The notes: generated by a model not told the origin, from the sequence alone. DNA of 35,226 nt from an uncultured Acidobacteriota bacterium (GCA_937925645.1 CALAMB010000016.1:1-35226); one strand, 5' to 3'; shown: positions 1 to 6,448, numbered from the stretch's first letter. Program-made: numbers and translations.

Positions 1-107
1 ACAGCCGGACCGAGGTGGTGATCCACGACCTCAAGATCCTGGAGCCCAAGCAGCCTGTGGAGACGCCGCAGCCCCCGACCGACACCGCCGCCGAAATCCA
101 GTTTTGA
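1..107 (+). CDS. C-terminal fragment of an unidentified protein (5' truncated by window edge)
   Basis: An open frame enters from the left edge (first full codon at base 3) and stops at TGA 105-107, giving 34 residues. The visible part is a short strand-like segment (TEVVIHDLKILEP) followed by a Pro/Thr-rich tail ending in AEIQF. The strand plus flexible tail with an acidic-aromatic end is faintly like the end of a single-stranded DNA-binding protein, but too little is present to name it. A strong intrinsic terminator starts 15 bases after the stop, which supports this being a real gene end. Confidence 0.55.
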   Translation, partial: SRTEVVIHDLKILEPKQPVETPQPPTDTAAEIQF

Positions 108-121
108 GGCGGCTCACTAAG

Positions 122-161
122 AACCGAAAAGCCCAGAGCGATCCGGGCTTTTCGGTTTTTT
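122..161 (+). terminator. Rho-independent terminator
   Basis: A perfect 13-bp stem (122-134 with 145-157, left arm AACCGAAAAGCCC) encloses a 10-base loop and runs straight into a T tract up to 161. It lies just after the stop codon of the truncated gene at the left edge and would end its transcript. Confidence 0.9.
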
Positions 162-246
162 GCGCCCGGCCGCAAAGGTGAGGCCCACAATTGCCCTAAA
201 AGCCACGATCTCATCCGGCCCCTGGCCTGAATACCCCTTTTTTTGA

Positions 247-302
247 CCGGGGGCGCCGCCCCCGTTCCCCCGCCGAGGGAATGCGATCCCCTCGGACTCC
301 CC
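247..302. repeat. Dispersed GC-rich intergenic repeat, copy A
   Basis: About 55 bases containing the core GCCGAGGGAATGCGATCCCC. A second copy lies at 21847-21900 in another intergenic gap, with the same order of a G-run/C-run hairpin, the GAGGGAAT core and a final GGACTCCCC. A weaker relative may be the C/G-run stretch at 624-664. The rest of 162-699 holds no gene I can support; an imperfect TGTGTGCA/TGTACACA palindrome sits at 601-618. Confidence 0.6.
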
Positions 303-699
303 TGACTTGAAAGCCTCGATGATTCATCCGTCAACTTCGTTCGCAAAAGGAATCACCGGGCGATTCGTTTTGCAGATGAGAGCGCCACGACATTCATGTT
401 TCACCGCCCGCCTTCGCCCCCTTCGAGGAGTGCGCCGCGGATCGCCCCGCCTAGTCCTCCTCCCTCCGGTCGTCCTCGAGGGCGGGGAGATCCGCCGACG
501 CGGTTCCTGCCACCCACCCACCCGCGATGGCGTCCACCGAAGAAATCAGAATTCGGAGAGGCGGGAGGCCGAAGATTCAGTCGAGTGCAGGATACGGGTT
601 TGTGTGCACGTTGTACACACAGACCCCTTCAGGGGGATACCCCCTGGACCCCGCTGGTAGAGTCCCAAACAAGATCCTCCTGTAATCGACGCCCAGCAT

Positions 700-1536
700 T
701 CAGAACATCTCAGGGAAACAGATCGGACATTCTGCCCCCTTCACTTTGTTCCGGATCGTGCAGCGGTATACGTGCCCCGCAGGGCAGCGCCAGTAGAATA
801 ACCGAATGGATTTCGGTGAAAATTGGGACGGTTTCAGGCGGCCGTTCAATTTGGGGTGCCACTCTGCCGCCACGAGCGGGAAATGCACCTCCAGGCTGTC
901 GAAGTACGCCGTCCGTTTGCCCGCGCAGAAGGGGCAACCGGTGCGCCGGGTGCTAGTCCGGGAGTTGATGGTGGTCCGCCAGGCGTGTCCGTTGTCGCAA
1001 CGCCACCAAACCTTTTGCGGGACGCTGGGCAGGACGTCGTCGGGTGTCAGCGGAAGGTTGAGTTCCGTGAACCACTCCCGGGCCACCTCGGGGAAGCACA
1101 CCGCCAGATTGTACTCCGGGGATGGTCGCCGGTGCTCGCATACGGGGCAACCGTGCCCCCGGGACCGGGCCGCCACAACCGCCCGCCATTCATGTCCGCG
1201 GGGGCAGCGCCACCAGACCTTCCTTGACGAGTACGGCATGATCTCGATCGGCGTCAGGGCGCCGTTCTGGGTGGGGTGCCACTGCGCGGCCAGATCTGGA
1301 TTCCGGGCCTGCAGGCTGTTCTCAGGGGCGGTCTTGTATCCGGCACAAAACGGACATCCCTGACCGTAGACCCGGTTGACAATCTGGGCCACCCATTCAT
1401 GCCCTTGCGGGCAGCGCCACCAGACCTTTTTGGGGATGCCGCAGGTGACGTCGGAGGGGCGCAAGGATCCATTCTTGCTTTCGTGCCATTGCGCCGCCAG
1501 ATCCGGACGGGCATCGGCCAGAGTCGGTCTTGGCAT
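700..1536 (-). CDS. Repeat zinc-ribbon protein (PF14311/DUF4379-like), four repeats
   Basis: A 278-residue protein made almost wholly of four units of about 68 residues. Each unit has a W-H/F-x4-N motif, then KVWWRC-x2-GHEW and a closing CPxC pair, so each unit supplies Cys, His, Cys and Cys ligands for one zinc ion. The fourth unit is a divergent cap (YWRCPAGHVYRCTIR, then CPICF). This is the probable zinc-ribbon/treble-clef family of unknown function, often found in accessory DNA. I chose the start at 1536 because upstream residues are unlike the family and the paralogue at 3242-4288 begins the same way (TLxxAxPDLAAQWH). The gene was probably the second of a two-gene operon until the insertion sequence landed about 80 bases upstream. 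Confidence 0.85.
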   Translation of the reverse strand: MPRPTLADARPDLAAQWHESKNGSLRPSDVTCGIPKKVWWRCPQGHEWVAQIVNRVYGQGCPFCAGYKTAPENSLQARNPDLAAQWHPTQNGALTPIEIMPYSSRKVWWRCPRGHEWRAVVAARSRGHGCPVCEHRRPSPEYNLAVCFPEVAREWFTELNLPLTPDDVLPSVPQKVWWRCDNGHAWRTTINSRTSTRRTGCPFCAGKRTAYFDSLEVHFPLVAAEWHPKLNGRLKPSQFSPKSIRLFYWRCPAGHVYRCTIRNKVKGAECPICFPEMF

Positions 1537-1628
1537 GGATCCTGGGTACTCCCGCGTGCTGGATGGCCCACAGAATATCACAAACGGGGAGGTTTCCGAG
1601 ATTCAGAACCCCATTGATGTGATGAGAA

Positions 1629-1701
1629 GAGCGCTCCTTTCCACCGGGCCGGATATAATCCAACCCGGTGCTTCCGTGATCATGGAGCGAAAGGAGCGCT
1701 C
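1629..1701 (+). promoter_or_regulatory. IS left-end promoter and SD-sequestering inverted repeat
   Basis: A 13-bp inverted repeat (1629-1641 with 1689-1701, GAGCGCTCCTTTC) brackets the leader, and its right arm contains the transposase Shine-Dalgarno AAGGAG (1691-1696). A nested 7-bp stem (1642-1648 with 1664-1670) holds a perfect TATAAT (1654-1659) in its loop. A transcript started at this -10 would lack the outer left arm and be translatable. Read-through from outside would include both arms and hide the ribosome site. No good -35 is visible 17 bases upstream of the TATAAT. Confidence 0.65.
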
Positions 1702-1703
1702 AA

Positions 1704-2810
1704 ATGACATTTTATCTCGGAGTCGATTTTCATCCAAGGACGGAGACAGTGAGTTGGGTCAATCTGGAGACGGGAGAGACGGACACGGTGACGTTGCGCC
1801 ATGAGGATCCGGAAGTGGTGCGGGCGTTCTACCAGCGGGTGTGCCAGCCGCCGGCGGTGATCGGGCTGGAATCGAGCGGGAGCAGCGTGTGGTGGGAACG
1901 GCTGGTGGAAGGGCTGGGCTATGAAGTCTGGCATGGCCACGCGGCGGAGATCCGGCGGACGGCGCCACCGCGGCAGAAGAACGATCGGCGGGACGCGGAG
2001 CACATTCTGGACTTGCTGCTGGCCGGCACGTTCCCGCGGCTGTGGCGGCCGGAACCGGCCAGTCTGGAGGTGCTGGGGCTGCTGCGGCTGCGGCATCAGC
2101 TGGTCCGGATGCGGACGATGGCGAGCAACGGGCTGCAGGCGGTGGCCTTCAGTGCCGGCCTGGTCCGGAAGCGGCGGCTGGGGCCGAAGCTCGTGGCGGA
2201 TCTTCTGGCTCGGGATCTGGGGAGTCCGGCGCTGAACCTGAAGCGGGATGTGCTGGTGGATCTGCGGGCGCAGCTGAGCCAGCAGATCGACGCTGTGGCG
2301 ACGGAGCTGACCCGGCGGGCGCTGGGCGATCGACGGGTGGCGTTGCTGTTGACCCATCCGGGGGTTGGCCTGCTGACCGCCTTGGCGGTGGTCCATACGC
2401 TGGGTCCGGCGGAGCGGTTCGCCCGGGGGCGGCAGGTGGCGGCCTACGCGGGACTGGACCCCCGGGAACGGTCCTCCGGGGACCACCGGCGCTACCTGGG
2501 CATCAGCAAGGGCGGCTCCAAGCTGTTGCGGTTCCTGTTGGGCCAGGCGGCCCACGTGGCCAGCCAGCGGGATCCGGCGCTGGGCCGGAGCTACCGGAAT
2601 CTGGCCTACCGCCGCGGCAAGGCCACGGCGACCACCGCTCTGGCCCGCCGCATCTTGATCCACGGCTGGATCATGTTGCGGGACGGCATTGATTACGCCG
2701 AGTTTCGCCGCCGCGGCCAGCAGCGGCTGGCGTCACACCGGCCGGCGGTCCCGACCGCCGCCGGCCGGAACGGATCGGCCCCCAGTTCTTTGAATCCATC
2801 CGACCGATAA
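1704..2810 (+). CDS. IS110-family (IS1111-type) DEDD transposase
   Basis: A 368-residue recombinase that would use a DEDD RuvC-like N-terminal domain and a C-terminal Tnp_20 domain with a nucleophilic serine to insert a circular element without classic target duplication. Candidate acidic residues are D8 (GVDFH), E56 (GLESSG), D94 and D97 (NDRRDAEH). The C-terminal signature QVAAYAGLDPRERSSG then GISKGGSKLLR gives S257/S258 as the likely serine. The length is normal for the family and no stop or frameshift interrupts it. ATG 1704 follows AAAGGAG with a good spacing. The adjacent 3' non-coding region encodes the probable guide RNA. Confidence 0.93.
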   Translation: MTFYLGVDFHPRTETVSWVNLETGETDTVTLRHEDPEVVRAFYQRVCQPPAVIGLESSGSSVWWERLVEGLGYEVWHGHAAEIRRTAPPRQKNDRRDAEHILDLLLAGTFPRLWRPEPASLEVLGLLRLRHQLVRMRTMASNGLQAVAFSAGLVRKRRLGPKLVADLLARDLGSPALNLKRDVLVDLRAQLSQQIDAVATELTRRALGDRRVALLLTHPGVGLLTALAVVHTLGPAERFARGRQVAAYAGLDPRERSSGDHRRYLGISKGGSKLLRFLLGQAAHVASQRDPALGRSYRNLAYRRGKATATTALARRILIHGWIMLRDGIDYAEFRRRGQQRLASHRPAVPTAAGRNGSAPSSLNPSDR

Positions 2811-3140
2811 CCCGGCGGGCGGGTGGCGATTCCGGGCCGGCGCCGTCGCGCCCCGCCACCCGTGAGCGGTCAGGCATCGCAGCGGGGCTGTCCGGAAGGC
2901 GCGTGGGCCAGTATGCCCGTCCTTTGATTGGACACCCCGCCTGCTCCCTTCACCGGGAGCTGGGCGAATGACTCCTCATGGGCCTGACGTGCCCGCATAG
3001 ATGTTTGATCGGGCTTCGACCACGACCACCGGGGAGAGTTGCCGGCCGCTGGGGAACGAATGACGGGAGAATGAACGCTTCATGATCTCGGAAGCCACCA
3101 ACCAACCTCGAAAACACACCGAAGGGTGTGGTGGCTTTTT
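2811..3140 (+). ncRNA. Candidate bridge RNA / seekRNA of the IS element
   Basis: Visible folds in order: a 9-bp stem (2820-2828 with 2854-2862); an 11-bp stem with one bulged C (2882-2893 with 2930-2940) opening into a 9x9 internal loop (2894-2902 and 2921-2929) capped by GGGC/GCCC (2905-2908, 2915-2918); a 6-bp hairpin (2943-2960); a second GGGC/GCCC apical stem (2980-2983, 2991-2994); and a terminator (3092-3140). Loop 1 strand GGAAGGCGC complements the right flank 3173-3181 at 8 of 9 positions. Strand CCTTTGATT matches the left flank 1611-1619 at 7 of 9. Loop 2 has CATAGATG (2996-3003), identical to the right end 3166-3173, and CTCCTCAT (2972-2979), complementary to the left end 1622-1629 at 7 of 8. 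The outer stem of loop 2 (2961-2968 with 3015-3022) has one mismatch. The RNA's 5' end and promoter are unknown. Confidence 0.78.
3092..3140 (+). terminator. Intrinsic terminator of the IS guide RNA
   Basis: A 9-bp stem AAGCCACCA (3092-3100) with TGGTGGCTT (3129-3137) is followed by a T run. An alternative inner hairpin ACACC/GGTGT lies at 3116-3129. It sits 11 bases before the right inverted repeat, so it would end transcripts of the transposase and non-coding region inside the element. Confidence 0.75.
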
Positions 3141-3241
3141 ATTGCCTTGACAGGAGCGCTCTTCTCATAGATGCGCCTTACTTCGTCGACTGCCATTGGT
3201 TGATAGTCGAGATGGAGCAGCGGTCTCTCGATGAGGAAATT

Positions 3242-4288
3242 TTATTCCACCGGCGTTCGACTCTGCATGCAAATCGGACAACCGGCCCCTTTGACCTTGG
3301 TGCGGATGGTGGATTGGTAGGCGTGGCCGTGGGGGCAGAGCCACCAGGCGCGGCGGTTGGAACCGGGAGAGACTTCTCCCGGGAGCCGGCGTCCGTTGGC
3401 CACCGGATGCCATTCGGCGGCAATGGCGGGGAACAGCCCGGCCAGGCTTTCCTCGAACACGGTCTTCATGCCGGCGCAATAAGGACAGCCGGTGCCGCGG
3501 GTGGTGCGCATGTTGGGCGTCGTTTGCCATTCATGTCCCTCCGTACATTGCCACCAGACCTTGCGATTGGCAGCGGGCAACACATCGGCCGGAGTCAGGG
3601 TGCCATTCCTCTCGGAATGCCACTGCCGGGCAACCGAGGGAAACAGAGCCTGCAGGCTGTTGTGCTCGTTTACCTGCCGGCTGGCGCAGTAGGGACATCG
3701 AGTGCCCCGGACCCGGTGACCCACGTGAGTCTCCCACTCGTGCCCAACCGCGCAGCGCCACCAGACTTTCCGGGAGGAGTGGGGCAGGACATCCCGGGGA
3801 GTCAGGGCGCCATTTTTCTCCGGGTGCCACTGGGCGGCCACTTTGGGAAACCGGGCCGCCAGGCTTTTCTCCGGCGTTACGTACTTCCCGGCACAGTACG
3901 GGCAACCCCGGCCAATGGCGCGGTTGTAAATCGACGTGTTCCATTCGTGGCCTCGTGCGCACCGCCACCAGGCTTTTTTCCCCGAACCGCACAGAAATTG
4001 GGCGGGCGTCCGATTCCCGTTTCGGGTCAGGTGCCACTGCGCGGCGATTTCCGGAAAGCGGACGGCAAGACTTTTTTCTTTATCCACCTTCATGCCGGCG
4101 CAGTAGGGGCAGCCGTGACGGAGGCGGTTCCCCACCGAGGTCGACCACTCGTGGTCGTGGAAACAGATCCACCAGGCAACGGTACGGGAGCCGGGGGAGA
4201 CATCTGCCGGAGTCAAGGCGCCGTTCTTGGTGGGATGCCACTGGGCCGCCAGGTCGGGGTGAGCCTCTTCCAAGGTTCGTTTCCGCAT
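3242..4288 (-). CDS. Repeat zinc-ribbon protein (PF14311/DUF4379-like), five repeats
   Basis: A 348-residue paralogue of the protein at 700-1536, with five units of about 68 residues. Each has W-H-x4-N, then a WWxC-x2-(G/D)H segment and a closing CPYC or CPIC. The first unit is slightly off pattern (WWICFHDHEW) but keeps the Cys and His. The last unit ends like the neighbour's (GHAYQSTIRTKVKGAGCPIC), so both proteins are complete and share the same cap. Start 4288 is set by the strong AAGGAG just upstream and by alignment with the paralogue. The open frame extends 99 codons further upstream, through a repeat-rich non-coding stretch that does not look coding. Molecular function is unknown; several zinc knuckles suggest nucleic-acid or protein binding. 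Confidence 0.85.
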   Translation of the reverse strand: MRKRTLEEAHPDLAAQWHPTKNGALTPADVSPGSRTVAWWICFHDHEWSTSVGNRLRHGCPYCAGMKVDKEKSLAVRFPEIAAQWHLTRNGNRTPAQFLCGSGKKAWWRCARGHEWNTSIYNRAIGRGCPYCAGKYVTPEKSLAARFPKVAAQWHPEKNGALTPRDVLPHSSRKVWWRCAVGHEWETHVGHRVRGTRCPYCASRQVNEHNSLQALFPSVARQWHSERNGTLTPADVLPAANRKVWWQCTEGHEWQTTPNMRTTRGTGCPYCAGMKTVFEESLAGLFPAIAAEWHPVANGRRLPGEVSPGSNRRAWWLCPHGHAYQSTIRTKVKGAGCPICMQSRTPVE

Positions 4289-4367
4289 GATCTCCTTACC
4301 GGCGATTGCCACTGAATCTTGCACAGCATACCACAGGCAAAAATGGCGGGTAGTCTGGATGAATGGG

Positions 4368-4483
4368 CCGTGGAAATGACGCGGCCGTGGAAACCGTGGA
4401 AATCCGGTCAGGATTTCCACCGTTCCCACCGCCGCTTGGAAATCCCCGGGAGGAGTTGCCGGGATTTCCACATTCCCACCGCC
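4368..4483. repeat. Cluster of GTGGAAA motifs with two hairpins and a direct repeat
   Basis: CCGTGGAAA occurs three times in one orientation (4368, 4385, 4394), and the inverse TTTCCAC occurs at 4414 and 4465. This makes a 10-bp hairpin (4396-4405 with 4411-4420, 5-base loop) and a second 10-bp hairpin (4437-4446 with 4461-4470). The segment starting GGATTTCCAC at 4411-4433 recurs with one deletion and one substitution at 4462-4483. It lies upstream of the zinc-ribbon genes and downstream of the XRE regulator gene, so it may be a regulator-binding array. The rest of 4289-4695 shows no gene. Confidence 0.65.
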
Positions 4484-4695
4484 CCGGCGGCGAGGGGTGC
4501 CAGTCTCAAGTCCCTTCGCATTTGCTTCCGGAGGGAAGGGCAGGGGATCTGCCAAGGAGCGTGCCTGTGTTTGGTTTCGGTTCATTCTTCCACAGGATCT
4601 GATGAAAAAGCTGTGAAAAAAGGGGGGCCGGAAAGGGTAAGAAGATCAAGCCAAGAGGTTTTAGCAGAATGCCTGAAAGCTGGGCAGGCCGCTTG

Positions 4696-5070
4696 TCACT
4701 CCTTGCCGTGCTCGCGGAGGAGGCGGGCGATCAGGTTCAGGATCTTGGTGTCGGCCAGCTTGAAGGCCTGCAGGAAGCCTTTCAGGGATCGCCGGCGTTC
4801 CGGGGGCATGGACTGGACCAGCCGCAGGATGCCGGTGTCGTCGCCCAGGTCCTTGTCCTCGGCTACCCAGAAGTGCGCCGGGATGTGAAACGCCTTGCTG
4901 ACCTGCTCCAAACGTTCCAGCGTCCACTGTGCTCGACCGTTTTCCAGCTTGGTGATCATGTTCAAGGGAATGCCGGTGGCGTCGGCAAATTCGCGCTGGG
5001 TCATTGCCTTGCGCTTGCGGTATTTCAACACACGGGCCCGCACTTTGTCGGGCAGTTCGGCATGGGCCAT
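4696..5070 (-). CDS. XRE-family helix-turn-helix regulator
   Basis: A 124-residue protein with an HTH_3/XRE domain at about residues 12-66 (MTQREFADATGIPLNMITKLENG, given here only as the key part TQREFADATGIP...ITKLENG). The C-terminal half is helical and charged, with no recognised enzyme motif. The domain arrangement fits a small repressor of a mobile or accessory region, or a HigA-like antitoxin; no toxin gene is visible next to it. ATG 5070 has GAGGAG about 7 bases upstream. It is divergent from the small HTH gene at 5201, and the 130-base gap between them holds short inverted repeats that could be its operators. Confidence 0.85.
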   Translation of the reverse strand: MAHAELPDKVRARVLKYRKRKAMTQREFADATGIPLNMITKLENGRAQWTLERLEQVSKAFHIPAHFWVAEDKDLGDDTGILRLVQSMPPERRRSLKGFLQAFKLADTKILNLIARLLREHGKE

Positions 5071-5111
5071 TGGGTTGCTCCTCGGACAGCATTGTACTGG
5101 AAATGCATAAA

Positions 5112-5145
5112 CAACGGTAGCGTTGCTTAACTAGTCTGTTTAGAC
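5112..5145. promoter_or_regulatory. Possible operator inverted repeats between divergent regulators
   Basis: Two short inverted repeats sit in the AT-rich gap between the XRE gene and the small HTH gene: CAACG-N4-CGTTG (5112-5125) and GTCT-N4-AGAC (5134-5145). Their place between divergent promoters suggests binding sites for one of the two encoded proteins. This is an inference from position only. Confidence 0.35.
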
Positions 5146-5163
5146 AAGTATTCTAAAATTAAC

Positions 5164-5192
5164 TTGACTATATCGACGACGGTCGCTACAGT
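5164..5192 (+). promoter_or_regulatory. Sigma-70-like promoter of the small HTH gene
   Basis: TTGACT (5164-5169), a 17-base spacer and TACAGT (5187-5192). The start codon is at 5201, only 8 bases beyond the -10, and no Shine-Dalgarno is present, so the message would be leaderless or nearly so. Confidence 0.6.
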
Positions 5193-5200
5193 GCCGGCCC

Positions 5201-5431
5201 ATGAGCTATCCGATTATCACTTTGCATAACGAAGCGTATGTGACCGCCAGTGATTTTTCGCAGATGGTGGGGATCGATCCGAGCACGGTCTGGAAGTGGG
5301 CCCGCAAGGGCCTGATCCAGACCACCAAGCTCAAGGGGCTGCGGCTGGTCCGGATGGATCGGGATGCCGAATCCTTCCGGGAGCTCAGGCAGCGGGTGCG
5401 CAGTCGGAGAGATTCAGTCCCTGAAGAGTGA
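5201..5431 (+). CDS. Small MerR-like/excisionase-like DNA-binding protein
   Basis: A 76-residue protein with a winged-helix style HTH: YVTASDFSQMVGIDPSTVWKW then ARKGLIQTTKLKG-RLV, the helix-turn-helix followed by the wing typical of MerR/HTH_17/Xis proteins. The C-terminus is a basic helix (RELRQRVRSRR). It lacks the effector domain of full MerR regulators, so a small regulator or recombination directionality factor is likely. It is divergent from the XRE gene and about 190 bases upstream of a serine recombinase, which fits a mobile-element control module. ATG 5201 has no ribosome site but a promoter ends 8 bases before it. Confidence 0.75.
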   Translation: MSYPIITLHNEAYVTASDFSQMVGIDPSTVWKWARKGLIQTTKLKGLRLVRMDRDAESFRELRQRVRSRRDSVPEE

Positions 5432-5566
5432 TAACCTCCGCCTGGATGAACCTTCCAAGTAATATTGGGACAGACAGATACTCATAAACGGTGGATTTTG
5501 AGAACCACCAAACCCATCCCTCGCATCCCACCCAATTCCCCCCTTTTTCATTCTCACAAACCATTC

Positions 5567-5595
5567 TTGAAATAATATTCTCATTATTCTATACT
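5567..5595 (+). promoter_or_regulatory. Promoter of the serine recombinase gene
   Basis: TTGAAA (5567-5572), a 17-base spacer and TATACT (5590-5595). An AATAAT-N6-ATTATT inverted repeat (5571-5588) fills the spacer and may be an operator. The recombinase start codon follows 28 bases later with a strong AGAAGGAG. Confidence 0.7.
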
Positions 5596-5623
5596 GCAGA
5601 CGAGAATCGAGAAGGAGAAACTC

Positions 5624-6229
5624 ATGCTTATCGGTTACGCCCGAGTGTCCACCGAGGACCAACACCTGATCCTGCAGCAGGAGGCCCTGGAAAAATCCGG
5701 CTGCGAGAGAATCTTCACCGACAAGATGAGCGGCACCCGCGCAGACCGCCCCGGGTTGAAGGATGCGCTGTCTCACCTGCGCCAGGGCGACACCTTTGTG
5801 GTGTGGAAGCTCGACCGCCTGGGCCGCAGTGTGAAGGGGCTGGTAGACCTGGTGGGGGATCTCGAAAAGCTGGGCGTGCACTTCAAGAGCGTCACTGACA
5901 GCATCGACACCTCGACCCCGGCGGGCCGGTTCTTCTTCCACGTCATGGCCAGCCTGGCCCAAATGGAGCGGGAGCTGATCGTGGAGCGCACCCGCGCCGG
6001 CCTGGCGGCAGCAAAAAAGCAGGGGCGGGCAGGGGGGAGAAGGCGCCGCATGACCGAAACCAAAGTCAACGCCGCCCGAAAACTCTTGGCCGATGGCATG
6101 TCCCCACGAGACGTGGCCCAAAACCTCGGTGTCTCCATCCCAACGTTGTATCGCTGGCTACCGGCTGCCGAAAGCCAAGATACGGTTTTGCGCATTGCAT
6201 CGGAAATGAATCGCCAGAGCATAAAATAG
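5624..6229 (+). CDS. Serine recombinase (resolvase/DNA invertase family)
   Basis: A 201-residue small serine recombinase. The N-terminal catalytic domain starts IGYARVST with nucleophile Ser9 and Arg7. It has the conserved KLDRLGRS segment, the D-S-I-DTSTPAGRFFFHV segment and the long E helix with ERELIVERTRAGL. A C-terminal Hin-type HTH (about residues 140-185: KVNAARKLLADGMSPRDVA, then SIPTLYRWLP) binds DNA. Length and order match the Tn3-resolvase/Gin-Hin type, not the large serine integrases. It would cut and rejoin DNA at paired sites through a phosphoserine link. No transposase of a Tn3 element lies beside it. A 16-bp perfect palindrome is found 22 bases after the stop. Confidence 0.93.
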   Translation: MLIGYARVSTEDQHLILQQEALEKSGCERIFTDKMSGTRADRPGLKDALSHLRQGDTFVVWKLDRLGRSVKGLVDLVGDLEKLGVHFKSVTDSIDTSTPAGRFFFHVMASLAQMERELIVERTRAGLAAAKKQGRAGGRRRRMTETKVNAARKLLADGMSPRDVAQNLGVSIPTLYRWLPAAESQDTVLRIASEMNRQSIK

Positions 6230-6250
6230 AAAGTGTGTCTGAGGATTTAG

Positions 6251-6266
6251 CTCGCGAATTCGCGAG
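6251..6266. repeat. 16-bp perfect palindrome downstream of the recombinase
   Basis: CTCGCGAATTCGCGAG reads the same on both strands. It begins 22 bases after the recombinase stop. It could be a recombination or binding site; it has no loop or T run, so it is a poor terminator. Confidence 0.6.
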
Positions 6267-6268
6267 GC

Positions 6269-6448
6269 GTGGAGAGGTTTTGGGAACTAGAGGCCGAGAT
6301 AGGTGACAGGTTTCTCTGCGCTCACGCAGGCAACACCAACGCCATACTGAAGTACTCCGCCGACGACCTCCCAGAGCTGGCGGTAAGTCCTCAAGGACGA
6401 CCGTCTCGCCGTGATCATGGCTGGCAGTCAGGCCAAAAAGGCAAATAA
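6269..6448 (+). CDS. Possible small ORF or gene remnant, unidentified
   Basis: A GTG-started frame of 59 residues reads MERFWELEAEIGDRFLCA, then HAGNTNAILKYSADDLPELA. Its first 40 residues have protein-like composition, while the last 20 are less so. There is no clear ribosome site and I do not recognise it. It may be a fragment of a decayed gene. The rest of 6449-6795 shows no gene; it is noticeably AT-richer than the surroundings around 6580-6660. Confidence 0.2.
   Translation: MERFWELEAEIGDRFLCAHAGNTNAILKYSADDLPELAVSPQGRPSRRDHGWQSGQKGK

Larger units (their letters stand above)
1616..3173 (+). mobile_element. IS110-family insertion sequence, IS1111 type
   Basis: The element has perfect 17-bp inverted repeats: 1622-1638 (ATGAGAAGAGCGCTCCT) and 3152-3168 (its reverse complement). 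A DEDD transposase lies between them, followed by a 340-base 3' non-coding region. Inverted repeats plus a long 3' non-coding end mark the IS1111 subgroup. GATG occurs just outside both repeats (1616-1619 and 3170-3173). I take this as the shared core, so the exact ends are uncertain by a few bases. The predicted empty site joins ...CCCCATTGATG to CGCCTTAC.... The element sits between two paralogous zinc-ribbon genes, in opposite orientation to them, and looks intact. Confidence 0.9.

Noticed and set aside
3147..3152. TTGACA at the IS right end as a -35 pairing with TATAAT (1654-1659) across a circle junction
   Set aside because: With the ends inferred here the spacing in the circle would be about 55 bases, far from 17, so no junction promoter is formed. 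I keep the TATAAT only as a possible internal -10.
4289..4585. 99-residue N-terminal extension of the zinc-ribbon protein
   Set aside because: The stretch crosses the hairpin/repeat cluster, is not protein-like, and a strong ribosome site sits at the internal start 4288.
5201..6229. Small HTH protein plus serine recombinase as an excisionase-integrase pair of a prophage
   Set aside because: The recombinase is the short resolvase/invertase type and lacks the large integrase C-terminal domain. No phage genes or duplicated att sites are seen.
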